DNA of 64,000 nucleotides. Origin: a marine actinobacterium PHSC20C1 (GTDB lineage: Bacteria; Actinomycetota; Actinomycetes; Actinomycetales; Microbacteriaceae). The stretch is taken from assembly GCA_000153145.1 (NCBI GenBank), contig CH672415.1:2244164-2308163 (forward strand). The letters run 5' to 3'. The notes below the pieces were generated by a model. That model saw only the letters and a program-made list of their open reading frames with translations, was not told the origin of the DNA and made no database searches. Shown here one piece after another: positions 8,636 to 17,072 of this stretch; positions within the stretch are counted from its first letter, which is position 1, and each line of letters opens with the position of its first letter. The position numbers and the translations under genes were made by a program.

Positions 8636-9312
8636 CAGCCCACCGCAGAGAGTGCGTAGCCAACGCCGCGCACCGTACTGATCGTGACTCCCGACTGGGT
8701 CGGTTCCAGTTTTCGACGCAAATAGCTCACGTACTGGTCAACGACGTTCGCATCGATGTGGGCGGTCGTGCCCCACACTTCACTCAGAATTGTGGATCGG
8801 GTGAGCGCTTCGCCGGGGTGAGTGGCGAGCATCCAAAGCAGGGCGAACTCTTTTGAGCTCATCGGCAGTGGGTTTCCGGCAGACGTCGCGCGCACTGTTG
8901 CCGCGTCCAGAGCGAGCTCGCCGATCTTTAGCGTTGCTTTGCCGGCCGCTGTGTCCCGACGCACAAGAGCTCGGATGCGGGCCGCGAACTCAGCAAACGC
9001 GAACGGTTTGGTGAGGTAGTCGTCGGCCCCGGAATCGAGGCCAAGCACACGATCTTCGACCGCATCCCGTGCGGTGAGAAGGAGTACCGGAAGCGAGTTG
9101 CCCTGCTTGCGCAGATGGCGACAGATCTCGAAGCCGGTCATTTCGGGCAGCATGACATCGATCGCGGCAGCCGAGAAGTTTTCGTGCGCGGTGGCGATTA
9201 GCGCATCTACTCCGTTTGTCACCAGCGTTACCGCGTAGCCGTCATCTTCTAGGCCGTGCTGAACGAGTGCGCCCATGGCGGCATCGTCCTCGACGACAAG
9301 AATCTTGAGCAT
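8635..9312 (-). CDS. OmpR-family response regulator
   Basis: A 225-residue regulator. In the receiver domain (1-115), Asp9/Asp10 form the acid pocket, Asp52 in IDVMLPEMTG is the phosphorylation site, and Lys lies in the LTKPF motif. It is followed by a winged-helix DNA-binding domain with the SKEFALLWML and VDQYVSYLRRKLE signatures. I start at ATG 9312 (MLKILVVEDD), not at the longer frame, because the receiver fold begins there and TAGTCT lies 7 bases upstream, fitting a leaderless transcript. It partners with the kinase encoded immediately downstream. Confidence 0.93.
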   Translation of the reverse strand: MLKILVVEDDAAMGALVQHGLEDDGYAVTLVTNGVDALIATAHENFSAAAIDVMLPEMTGFEICRHLRKQGNSLPVLLLTARDAVEDRVLGLDSGADDYLTKPFAFAEFAARIRALVRRDTAAGKATLKIGELALDAATVRATSAGNPLPMSSKEFALLWMLATHPGEALTRSTILSEVWGTTAHIDANVVDQYVSYLRRKLEPTQSGVTISTVRGVGYALSAVG

Positions 9313-9319
9313 GAGGGTC

Positions 9320-9325
9320 AGACTA
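9320..9325 (-). promoter_or_regulatory. Leaderless -10 for the response regulator
   Basis: On the minus strand TAGTCT ends 7 bases before the ATG at 9312, so transcription would begin at or next to the start codon. No Shine-Dalgarno sequence is present. Confidence 0.5.
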
Positions 9326-9394
9326 CGCCCGCGATGGTGATCGAGTGCCTTGAGCTGTACCATTGCAATTGCACTGACCGAAAGCGGGCGACTA

Positions 9395-10411
9395 ATGCCA
9401 GAACAGTACTCAACTGTCGACTACCACACGGGCGGCGAGCCGTTCCGTATCGTCGCATCGTTGCCGGTCGCGATCGAAGGTAGTGGGGTTGCCGAGAAGC
9501 GCGTGTTTGCGATGCACTCTGCCGAGATTGAGCGCATTCGGCAGGTGCTCTGCTTCGAGCCACGCGGTCATGCAGACATGTACGGCGGCTTCATAGTTGA
9601 ACCCGATGACGAGGGCGCTCATTTTGGTGTGCTCTTCTGGCACAAGGACGGGTTTTCGACCGCCTGTGGTCACGGCACCATCGCGCTCGGGGTCTGGGCA
9701 ATCGAGAGCGGTCGAGTTGTTGCCGACCCGAGCGGATCCACCGACGTAATCATCGACGTCCCCTCCGGCCGTGTGACCGCGCGAGTTCACACGACAGGTG
9801 ATCTGGTCACTTCGGTGGACTTCATCAATGTCGCCAGCTACGTGCTCGCCGAACGCGTTCCCGTCTCGACATCGTTTGGTGACGTTGAAGTGGATGTCAC
9901 CTTCGGTGGCGCGATCTACGCCCAGTTGGATGCGTCAACGGTTGGCCTCACTGTCACGCCAGACGATGCCGCCGCGGTGATTGCGATTGGGCGGGAGATC
10001 AAGTGGGCACTCAACGATTCAGTTCATGCCGTGCATCCGACCGACGATCGATTGAGCGGAATCTACGGGACCATCGTCTTCCAATCCCTCGAGCCCACGG
10101 CTGACGGTTCAGTGCGCCAACGAAACGCGACGATCTTTGCCGACGGAGAGTTGGATCGATCGCCGTGCGGATCTGGCACGTGCGCGCGAATCGCAACCCT
10201 CACCGCGAACGGCACGCTCCCCAACGGCGGCACCCTTGTGCACGACTCGATTGTTGGCTCCCAGTTCACCGCCATTGTGCTTGACCGCACCGAAGTTTCC
10301 GGCCACGCAGCCGTAATGCCGCAGGTCACCGGGATGGCGTTCAAGACAGGCGAGCACCTCTTTAGCGTTGACCCGCGCGACACGCTCACGCCAGGGTTCG
10401 TGCTTCGATGA
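9395..10411 (+). CDS. Proline racemase / hydroxyproline epimerase family protein
   Basis: A 338-residue member of the proline racemase fold. Both catalytic cysteines are present: Cys91 in the ACGHGT motif and Cys258 in DRSPCGSGT. This favours a two-base racemase or 4-hydroxyproline 2-epimerase over the classical trans-3-hydroxyproline dehydratase, which carries Thr at the second position. The ATG at 9395 begins the conserved DYHTGGEPFR start region. It overlaps the next gene by 4 bases. The cluster (an OCD family enzyme, a GntR regulator, aminopeptidase P) fits use of proline or hydroxyproline from peptides. The exact substrate is open. Confidence 0.88.
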   Translation: MPEQYSTVDYHTGGEPFRIVASLPVAIEGSGVAEKRVFAMHSAEIERIRQVLCFEPRGHADMYGGFIVEPDDEGAHFGVLFWHKDGFSTACGHGTIALGVWAIESGRVVADPSGSTDVIIDVPSGRVTARVHTTGDLVTSVDFINVASYVLAERVPVSTSFGDVEVDVTFGGAIYAQLDASTVGLTVTPDDAAAVIAIGREIKWALNDSVHAVHPTDDRLSGIYGTIVFQSLEPTADGSVRQRNATIFADGELDRSPCGSGTCARIATLTANGTLPNGGTLVHDSIVGSQFTAIVLDRTEVSGHAAVMPQVTGMAFKTGEHLFSVDPRDTLTPGFVLR

Positions 10412-11355
10412 CCGTGACAACGCCCCAATATTTTGACGAAGTGGCTGTGCGTGCCGCCATCAGCCCGGCTCAAGCAGTCGAAGCAGTTCAGGATGCGCTT
10501 CGTGCCGGGTTTGACCCTGGCATGGATCATTCCCGACTGTTCGAGCAGCTCACTCGCGGAGAGTTTCTGCTGATGCCCTCCGAAGTCGGGCCGAATGTTG
10601 GCATCAAAGTCATCACTGTTAGTCCGGGCAACCCTGATCAGGGACTGCCACGCATTCAGGGCCTGTATATCCTCTTTGATGCTGAAACCTTGACGCCGCG
10701 ACTGCTGCTCGACGGTGCCGCACTCACGAGCATCCGCACCCCCGCAGTTTCGCTTGCTGCCACCGCCACCGCCCTGATGCGCACAGCGGAGCCGCTTCAT
10801 GTGGTGATCTTTGGTGCGGGTCCGCAAGCGATCGAGCATTTTGCGACGCTGCGTGCGGTTCTCGGTGAGCGGCGCCCGGTCGCCTCCGTGACGGTGGTCG
10901 TTCGCACGCTGCGCCCCGTCGACATTGTGGATGCTCATGTTGTCGAGGCAGGAACCGCGGATGTTGCTGATGCGGTTGCATCGGCAGGGCTCATCATCTG
11001 CGCGACGACCGCTCGCACTCCAGTGTTCGACTCCGCCAACGTGCGTTCCGATGTTGTCGTCATCGCGGTTGGTTCACATGAGCCGGATGCTCGGGAGCTC
11101 GATAGCGCGCTGCTGGCGCGAGCTCACGTGATCGTCGAGGACGTCCCAACTGCGCTGCGGGAGGCTGGCGACGTGATCATGGCGATCGCCGATGGCGCAC
11201 TGGTCGCGGATGACCTGATTCCGATGTGTGACGTCATTCTCGGTACGGCGCTGCTTCGCCCTGAGCGGCCGGTCGTGTTCAAGAGTTCTGGCATGAGTTG
11301 GGAAGACCTAGCCATCGCCGCCGCGATTGCTCGCACCACGGAGGTGACCGAGTGA
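10408..11355 (+). CDS. Ornithine cyclodeaminase / mu-crystallin family enzyme
   Basis: A 315-residue OCD family protein with the Rossmann motif FGAGPQA (135-141) and the N-terminal region LLDGAALTSIRTPAVS, conserved in this family for cofactor and substrate binding. Next to a proline-racemase family enzyme, the likely job is a delta-1-pyrroline-2-carboxylate (or hydroxylated analogue) reductase; ornithine cyclodeaminase and other imine reductases are alternatives. It starts inside the stop of the racemase gene (ATGA) and its own stop overlaps the GTG of the GntR gene, so all three are coupled. Confidence 0.85.
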   Translation: MTVTTPQYFDEVAVRAAISPAQAVEAVQDALRAGFDPGMDHSRLFEQLTRGEFLLMPSEVGPNVGIKVITVSPGNPDQGLPRIQGLYILFDAETLTPRLLLDGAALTSIRTPAVSLAATATALMRTAEPLHVVIFGAGPQAIEHFATLRAVLGERRPVASVTVVVRTLRPVDIVDAHVVEAGTADVADAVASAGLIICATTARTPVFDSANVRSDVVVIAVGSHEPDARELDSALLARAHVIVEDVPTALREAGDVIMAIADGALVADDLIPMCDVILGTALLRPERPVVFKSSGMSWEDLAIAAAIARTTEVTE

Positions 11356-12074
11356 CTGTCGGTGGAGTTCCCGGGCGACCGCAACGCCAAAGCATTCGCG
11401 AGTATGTCGCTGCGACCCTCCGCGCCGCGCTCATTGCTGGGGATCTCGTGCCTGGTCGGGTGTACTCGGCTCCAACTTTGGCAACTCAACTCGGCGTCTC
11501 GGCAACTCCGGTTCGCGAAGCGATGCTTGACCTCGTTCGCGATGGCATGGTCGATGTCGCGCCCAATACTGGATTCCGCATCACTGCGCTGACCGCGGCA
11601 GAACTCGACCATATCGCTGAGATTCGGCTCCTGCTCGAAGTGCCCATCATGGGTGAAATCGCCGCCGCGGTATGTAGTGAGCGAGATGCTCAGATTGAGG
11701 ATCTTCGCCCTCTCGTCGATTCCATGATTGACGCAGCTCAGCGACAAGACCTCACCGCCTACCTCAGTATCGACACAACTTTCCACACTCGATTTCTCGC
11801 GCTGCACGGAAACGACGTGTTGGTCACTACCGTTCAACGGCTTCGTGATCGCAGCCGACTCGATGGTTTGAAATCGGTAGCGCAGGCCGGAAATCTTGTC
11901 GAGTCCACTCGCGAGCACTACGCGATGATTGATGCCGCCCTCAGCCACGACCGTCCACGGATGGAACAGCTCATGCGAGAACACCTCGCCCACGTGCGCA
12001 CCGACTGGGCGGCTCCCGCGGGAACTGCTCACCTTGCTCCCCTCACACTTCCCACAATGAAAGGCACCCCCTGA
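11352..12074 (+). CDS. GntR-family regulator (FCD type)
   Basis: A 240-residue regulator. The N-terminal winged helix (about 10-75) contains YSAPTLATQLGVSATPVREAM, and the C-terminal helical FCD ligand domain has the His and Asp residues typical of metal-assisted carboxylate binding (DTTFHTRFL, TREHYAMIDA). I start at GTG 11352, which overlaps the OCD stop (GTGA); the longer frame reads through the OCD gene. Likely it regulates its own operon in response to the amino-acid substrate. A short palindrome at 9364-9373 is a possible site. Confidence 0.88.
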   Translation: MTVGGVPGRPQRQSIREYVAATLRAALIAGDLVPGRVYSAPTLATQLGVSATPVREAMLDLVRDGMVDVAPNTGFRITALTAAELDHIAEIRLLLEVPIMGEIAAAVCSERDAQIEDLRPLVDSMIDAAQRQDLTAYLSIDTTFHTRFLALHGNDVLVTTVQRLRDRSRLDGLKSVAQAGNLVESTREHYAMIDAALSHDRPRMEQLMREHLAHVRTDWAAPAGTAHLAPLTLPTMKGTP

Positions 12075-12118
12075 ACTCGAACGCACAATCCCACCAGCAC
12101 CCCGCTCCCGCAACTTCG

Positions 12119-13531
12119 ATGCCCCGCCCGGTCAAGGGCGATCCGCGACTTCCCCAACTTCGGGAGGCCACTGGATTCATCGAATTCATGGAAACGGGAT
12201 GGTCGACACCTGACCGCACGCCTGACACAGTTCCCGGCATCGCGAAGGCAACGGCGGCGCACCGTGCCCGGCTGAGTCCCGCATTCGTGGGTCGAACAAT
12301 TGTTTTGGCTGGGGGAAAGGCTCCCGTTCGAGTCAATGACAATTACTACGGGTTCCGTCCGGACAGCAACTTTTTCTGGCTGAGCGGATGCTCGGCAGAG
12401 GAAGCGGTTTTGGTGATGAGTCCCGCTGGCGCCGTCCATGACGCAACCCTGTTCATCCCTGCACCGGCCTATCCTGGAGAAGCAGATTTCTTCGCGGATG
12501 CCGCCCATGGCGAGCTCTGGGTCGGTTCAGCACCGGGAATGCCCGAGTGGACGGCGGCGCTCGAGATTGAGACCCGCCCCCTCGCTGAGCTAGAGGGAGC
12601 GTTGGCGCGCGCAACAAACATTGCCCTCGGTGGTTCCCTTCTCGGGGCGAATCCGCTGCTCCATGCGATCCCTGTGTCGCAGGATCTGGGCCGCGTGCTC
12701 GGCGAGCTTCGAATGATTAAAGACGAGTGGGAGATTGCCGAGCTGCGCGGTGCCGTCAACAGCACCATTGACGGATTCAAGGCTGTCGCCCGCGAGATTC
12801 CCGAGGCCATCAGGTTTGGTGGCGAGCGTTGGCTTCAGGGCACATTTGACCGCCACGCGCGCACAGTGGGAAACGGTACCGGCTACACAACCATCGTCGG
12901 CAGTGGGGCAAATGCTCCTGTGCTGCACTGGGTGCGCTGCGACGGACCCGTGCGTGAAAACGATGGGCTCCTGCTCGACATGGGAGTGGAAGCTCGCTCG
13001 CTGTACACGGCAGACATCACCCGCACCTTGCCAACATCTGGAACCTTTTCGGCGGCCCAGCGTCAAGCACACGATCTCGTTGAGAAGGCGCACCGCGCCG
13101 GCCTTGCCGCTGTTGGCCCTGGCAAGTTGTTCAGCGGATTTCACAGTGCAGCGTTAGAAGTCATCGCGACAGGATTGCACGACTGGGGGATGCTCCCGGT
13201 TTCGGTCGATGAAGCGCTCAGCCCTCAGGGGCAGCACCACCGTCGCTACATCGTGTGCGGCATCGGGCACCACCTTGGTCTTGACGTTCACGACTGCGCG
13301 CAATCAAGTTATGAGGCGTACCAGGGCGCTCCGATGGCGCCCGGAATGGTGATGGCGGTAGAGCCGGGGCTGTACTTCCATTCGTGGGACAACACGGTTC
13401 CGCCCGAGTTGCGTGGTCTCGGTGTTCGGCTCGAGGACAACGTTCTCGTGACCGAAACCGGCACCGAGGTGCTGTCTGATGCGCTACCTATTACGGCAGA
13501 CGGCATAGAAGAATGGATGCGCGCCGTATAA
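12119..13531 (+). CDS. pepP: Xaa-Pro aminopeptidase (aminopeptidase P, M24B)
   Basis: A 470-residue M24 peptidase. The C-terminal pita-bread domain has the two-metal ligands: Asp in LLLDMGVE (near 283), Asp in TADITRT (near 294), His in GIGHHLGLD (near 384), Glu in VEPGLY (near 414) and Glu in RLEDNVL (near 438). The N-terminal domain resembles creatinase/prolidase. It removes N-terminal residues preceding proline. The position after the proline racemase cluster fits supply of proline-containing peptides. The annotated ATG may be late: the frame is open to about 12071, and an upstream non-ATG start cannot be excluded. Confidence 0.9.
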   Translation: MPRPVKGDPRLPQLREATGFIEFMETGWSTPDRTPDTVPGIAKATAAHRARLSPAFVGRTIVLAGGKAPVRVNDNYYGFRPDSNFFWLSGCSAEEAVLVMSPAGAVHDATLFIPAPAYPGEADFFADAAHGELWVGSAPGMPEWTAALEIETRPLAELEGALARATNIALGGSLLGANPLLHAIPVSQDLGRVLGELRMIKDEWEIAELRGAVNSTIDGFKAVAREIPEAIRFGGERWLQGTFDRHARTVGNGTGYTTIVGSGANAPVLHWVRCDGPVRENDGLLLDMGVEARSLYTADITRTLPTSGTFSAAQRQAHDLVEKAHRAGLAAVGPGKLFSGFHSAALEVIATGLHDWGMLPVSVDEALSPQGQHHRRYIVCGIGHHLGLDVHDCAQSSYEAYQGAPMAPGMVMAVEPGLYFHSWDNTVPPELRGLGVRLEDNVLVTETGTEVLSDALPITADGIEEWMRAV

Positions 13532-13576
13532 CCAAGGACAATGGATGCATATCGCTCACTTTTGAAAGGTGTATCT

Positions 13577-15031
13577 ATGGAAATCTTCGCCACCGGCGGA
13601 ATCGTCCTCCTGATCGGAATCGCGGTGGTGGTACTTGTTGTACTCCTGCTCGTGCTGCTTCTGATAGCGCGGGCTTGGTTTAAGGTCGCTCGTGCTGACG
13701 AAGCTCTCGTCGTCTCCGGCCGCACGCAAAAGGATGGCAGCGGCAACGATTCCGCAGTCACCGTCATCGTCAATGGCAAGGCACTGGTCAACCCGATCAC
13801 TCAGCGCCACGAGACGATCTCGTTGCGTTCGCGTCAGGTATCCATGACGGCTGAGGCTCAGTCGGCAGACAATGTGACCCTTCAGGTTGAAGCTGTCGCT
13901 ATCGTCAAGATCGGTTCAGACCCGGCCCTCGTCCGTCGCGCGGCAGAGCGCTTCGCTTCGCAGGATGCGGCGATTGAGCAGTTCACCACCGAGCAGCTCG
14001 AAGGTGCCCTTCGCGGTGTCGTCGCGACACTCTCTGTTGTTGAACTCATGCGGGAGCGCAAGAAGTTCTCCGACCAGATCGCTACGGATGTTTCAACCGA
14101 ACTCTCGGAGCAGGGCCTCATTCTCGACTCCTTCCAGATCAAGGGAATCGGCGACAAGGTTGGCTACATCCAGTCGCTCGGAACCCCGCAGATCGAATCG
14201 AAGCGTCGCGAAGCAGAACTGGCTACCGCCGACGCGAATCGTGAAATCTCCAAGCGCAACATCACCGTTGCCGAGGCAAACCTGATTGAGCAGACGGCGC
14301 TCGACAAGAACACGGCAGACTCGAAGGCCGAGGTCGGCAAGGCTAACGCAGAAGCCGAGCAGGCCGAAGCGCTCGCTCGTGCTACCGCAGAGCAGGGCGT
14401 GCTCCAGCAGCGTGCCGAGAACCGTCAGGCAGAGCTCGACGCAGACGTAAAGCGTGTTGCAGACGCCAACCTCTACAAGGCTCAGAAGGATGCCGACTCC
14501 GACGCCTACCGTCTCGTCAAGGGTGCAGAAGCTCAGGCACAGATCGCCGCGGTTGAAGCTGAAGCAGTGCGCGTGCGTGCTGCTGCTGATGCGGATGCCG
14601 TTCGACTCTCGGGTGAAGCGCGAGCAGCAAGCATCGAAGCAGAAGCCGCAGCGCTCGCCAAGCACCAAGATGCGCTCCTGGCGCAGCGTGCACTCGAGTC
14701 GCTTCCGCTTGTTATGGAGCAGTGGGCCAAGGGCTACGGACAGATTGGCTCCGTCACCGTCATCGGTGGCAACGGATCCAGTGCAGCTGACACCATCGGA
14801 AACGAGAGTGCCATTGCGCTGCGCAGCTCATTCGAGTCGATCAAGGCAGCAACCGGCCTCGACCTCGCGTCGATCATCCAGGGCCGCGCTGTCGGTCAGG
14901 CCGTCGGCGAAGGCGCTCGCGGTGCATCCACGGATTCTTCGCTCGAGGCCAGTCTTGCTCACGCAGCGACGAGCGTCGTTGACGCGCCTCAGGCCGCTAC
15001 CTCAACCGAGGCAAGCGACAGCGCCGAATAG
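13577..15031 (+). CDS. Flotillin-like SPFH/band 7 protein
   Basis: A 484-residue flotillin family scaffold. One N-terminal membrane segment (about 4-30) is followed by an SPFH domain (about 32-200), then a long Ala/Glu/Lys-rich coiled coil (about 205-370) and a Gly-containing tail. Flotillins oligomerise in membrane microdomains. The start at 13577 is supported by AAAGGTG just upstream; the open frame begins 36 bases earlier. No NfeD-type partner is adjacent. A GC-rich hairpin follows the stop. Confidence 0.9.
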   Translation: MEIFATGGIVLLIGIAVVVLVVLLLVLLLIARAWFKVARADEALVVSGRTQKDGSGNDSAVTVIVNGKALVNPITQRHETISLRSRQVSMTAEAQSADNVTLQVEAVAIVKIGSDPALVRRAAERFASQDAAIEQFTTEQLEGALRGVVATLSVVELMRERKKFSDQIATDVSTELSEQGLILDSFQIKGIGDKVGYIQSLGTPQIESKRREAELATADANREISKRNITVAEANLIEQTALDKNTADSKAEVGKANAEAEQAEALARATAEQGVLQQRAENRQAELDADVKRVADANLYKAQKDADSDAYRLVKGAEAQAQIAAVEAEAVRVRAAADADAVRLSGEARAASIEAEAAALAKHQDALLAQRALESLPLVMEQWAKGYGQIGSVTVIGGNGSSAADTIGNESAIALRSSFESIKAATGLDLASIIQGRAVGQAVGEGARGASTDSSLEASLAHAATSVVDAPQAATSTEASDSAE

Positions 15032-15055
15032 CAGTAGCTACGCGAAGTAACACGT

Positions 15056-15089
15056 CATGGTCGGGTGTCTTTTGGGATGCCCGGCCATG
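15056..15089. terminator. Hairpin between convergent flotillin and metS
   Basis: CATGGTCGGGTGTC pairs with GATGCCCGGCCATG over 14 positions, with G-T pairs but no mismatch, around a 6-base loop. It has no strong T-run. It lies between two convergent stops and could end transcription in both directions. Confidence 0.6.
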
Positions 15090-15096
15090 ATGCGCG

Positions 15097-15240
15097 TTAG
15101 TCGTCGTCGCTGACGAGCTCCGAACCCTCGGGGTAGTTCTTTACCTGAGGTTGCCGGGCGAGAAAGATGATGCTCGCGATGAGTCCGCCCCACACGAGCA
15201 CAGCGGCGATAACGAAGAATGTGATGGCGATGCCGGTCAT
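15097..15240 (-). CDS. metS: Methionine/alanine importer small subunit MetS
   Basis: A 47-residue protein, beginning MTGIAITFFVIAAVLVWGG and ending in an acidic ELVSDDD tail. One membrane helix covers about residues 4-27. The size, the single helix and the position directly after an NSS family transporter match MetS, the small subunit that MetP of Corynebacterium needs for methionine uptake. Its ATG overlaps the metP stop by 4 bases. Confidence 0.88.
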   Translation of the reverse strand: MTGIAITFFVIAAVLVWGGLIASIIFLARQPQVKNYPEGSELVSDDD

Positions 15241-16820
15241 TTCTTGAGCTCCTTCAGTGCCTCGGTGCTAGGCCACGGGGTGAATTCGTCGGGGTCATGC
15301 TTCCAGCGCAGCGCCGTCATGGTGATGGCGCCGATCACGATTACGGCAATGGTGCCCCAGCCGGCAACCGCGAGGTACCAGAGCGGGTAACCCTCGTACC
15401 CTTCGGTAACGAGCACGATGATCCGTTGGATGAGCATGTAAAGCAGCACGACCGGCGCGAGCACGCCGACGAGCAGCTGCCAGACGCGGCCCACCCTGAA
15501 GGTCGAGACCGCACTGAGGTGTGCTGCTAACTCGGGCCCCTTGCGGAACACCCAGATCACCAGAATTGTGGCGGCAATTGCCGCACCAACGATTCCGACA
15601 TTGTTGGCCCACTGGTCAACGGTGTCGAGAGTGATGAGTCCCGTGGTGGTAGAGAACAGTAGAACCGAGACGATAGCTAGAGCTGACCCGACGCGTAGCG
15701 CGGCCTGGCGGGCGGTAATCCCGAACTTGTCTTGGAATGCGGATGACACAACCTGCAGCACTGACAGCAGCGACGTGAATCCCGCCATCACCAGGGAGCC
15801 GAAGAACAGCGCACCGAAGATCGGACCACCGGGCATCTGCGACACGATGGCTGGGAACGTGATGAACGAGAGTCCGACACCGGTGAGGCCTTCGAGCTCA
15901 TCAATGGCAACACCCTGCTGGAACGCGAAGTAGCCGAGAGTGGCGAAGACTCCGATGCCGGCGATGATCTCGAACGACGAGTTAGCGAAGGCGACGACGA
16001 GCGCTGGCGCGGTGACATTCGCCTTGCGGCTGCGGTACGAGGAGTACGTAATCATGATGCCGAATGCGATCGACAGCGAGAAGAAGATCTGGCTGTAGGC
16101 CGCGATCCACACGTTGGGATCGCCGAGCGCCGTGAAGTCCGGGGTGAAGAACGCGTTCAGGCCGGACATGGCGCCATCCAAGAACAGGGCGCGAACGACC
16201 AAGATCAGGAAGGCAACGACAAGAAGCGGCAAGAAGATGATGTTGGCGCGCTGCACACCCTTGGCGATACCCGAACCGAGAACGGCAAGTACCGCAACCC
16301 AGACGAGAACAAGCGGGATGAGCACGGCGGGAACAAACTGCGAGCTGAAGCCAGGGTCCGAGGTCTGCAGGAACTCGGTAATGAAGAACCCACCGGGGTC
16401 GTCGCCCCAACGCAAGTCAAAGCTGAACGTGAAGTAGCTGGCAGCCCACGCGACTACGGCCGCGTAGTAGACGGCGATGATGATGCAAATCCACACTTGG
16501 AACCAGCCAAGCGACTCAAGCCACTTGCCGGCCTTGCCGCCGAGACGACGGAATGCTGTCGGGGATGAACCGCGAAAGCGGTGTCCGATTGCATAGTCAA
16601 GGAACAGGATCGGGATGCCGGCAGTGACGAGAGCGATCAGGTACGGAATCAGGAATGCCCCGCCACCGTTCTCGTACGCAACACCGGGGAAACGCCAAAT
16701 GTTGCCCAGGCCGACTGCGGAACCGATCGCCGAGAGGATGAACCCAAGTTGGCCCGTCCATTGCTCGCGCGGGCGTGATGCGACCGATCCGTGTTCTCCT
16801 GATTTTCGCTGCACTGACAC
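15237..16820 (-). CDS. metP: Sodium-dependent NSS transporter MetP (methionine/alanine)
   Basis: A 527-residue neurotransmitter:sodium symporter family protein with about 12 membrane helices. TM1 carries the sodium-site signature SAVGLGNIWRFP followed by an unwound glycine-rich ENGGGAF. Paired with metS it should import methionine and possibly alanine with sodium. I place the start at GTG 16820, which has AAGGAG spaced 6 bases upstream on the minus strand, not at the longer frame that reaches 16907. Confidence 0.9.
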   Translation of the reverse strand: MSVQRKSGEHGSVASRPREQWTGQLGFILSAIGSAVGLGNIWRFPGVAYENGGGAFLIPYLIALVTAGIPILFLDYAIGHRFRGSSPTAFRRLGGKAGKWLESLGWFQVWICIIIAVYYAAVVAWAASYFTFSFDLRWGDDPGGFFITEFLQTSDPGFSSQFVPAVLIPLVLVWVAVLAVLGSGIAKGVQRANIIFLPLLVVAFLILVVRALFLDGAMSGLNAFFTPDFTALGDPNVWIAAYSQIFFSLSIAFGIMITYSSYRSRKANVTAPALVVAFANSSFEIIAGIGVFATLGYFAFQQGVAIDELEGLTGVGLSFITFPAIVSQMPGGPIFGALFFGSLVMAGFTSLLSVLQVVSSAFQDKFGITARQAALRVGSALAIVSVLLFSTTTGLITLDTVDQWANNVGIVGAAIAATILVIWVFRKGPELAAHLSAVSTFRVGRVWQLLVGVLAPVVLLYMLIQRIIVLVTEGYEGYPLWYLAVAGWGTIAVIVIGAITMTALRWKHDPDEFTPWPSTEALKELKK

Positions 16821-17020
16821 AGTTGCTCCTTTGCAGTAAGCCACCCGAATGGCCGTACGTGGGGTCATCCCGAATGTGCGACCCCAGCCCCAATGGGGTG
16901 TTCTCACGTTAACACTCGGGTAGGCGCGATTGCGACATGTGACTTCGAGTTGCGAGGGCGATGGTGGCGAGTTCTCAGGAAAGAATCGAGACTCTTACGA
17001 CCGACGCAGAATCCGTGAAA

Positions 17021-17040
17021 ACTACGGCTAGACGTAGTTT
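17021..17040. promoter_or_regulatory. MntR operator upstream of mntA
   Basis: The palindrome AACTACGGCTAGACGTAGTT has arms AACTACG and CGTAGTT. The identical 20 bases occur at 26953-26972 before the DtxR/MntR family gene. It ends 20 bases before the mntA -10 and covers the -35 zone, a placement suited to repression. Confidence 0.88.
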
Positions 17041-17060
17041 CAATTGCGCCGCACCCAACA

Positions 17061-17066
17061 TACAAT
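17061..17066 (+). promoter_or_regulatory. Leaderless -10 of the mntABC operon
   Basis: TACAAT lies 6 bases before the mntA ATG, so the mRNA would start at the ATG. The MntR palindrome overlaps the expected -35. Confidence 0.6.
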
Positions 17067-17072
17067 CGGAAG

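Noticed and set aside
11124-12113. Open frame of 329 codons opposite the GntR gene
   Set aside because: No family similarity visible; the plus-strand GntR product has intact HTH and FCD domains and is coupled to its neighbour.
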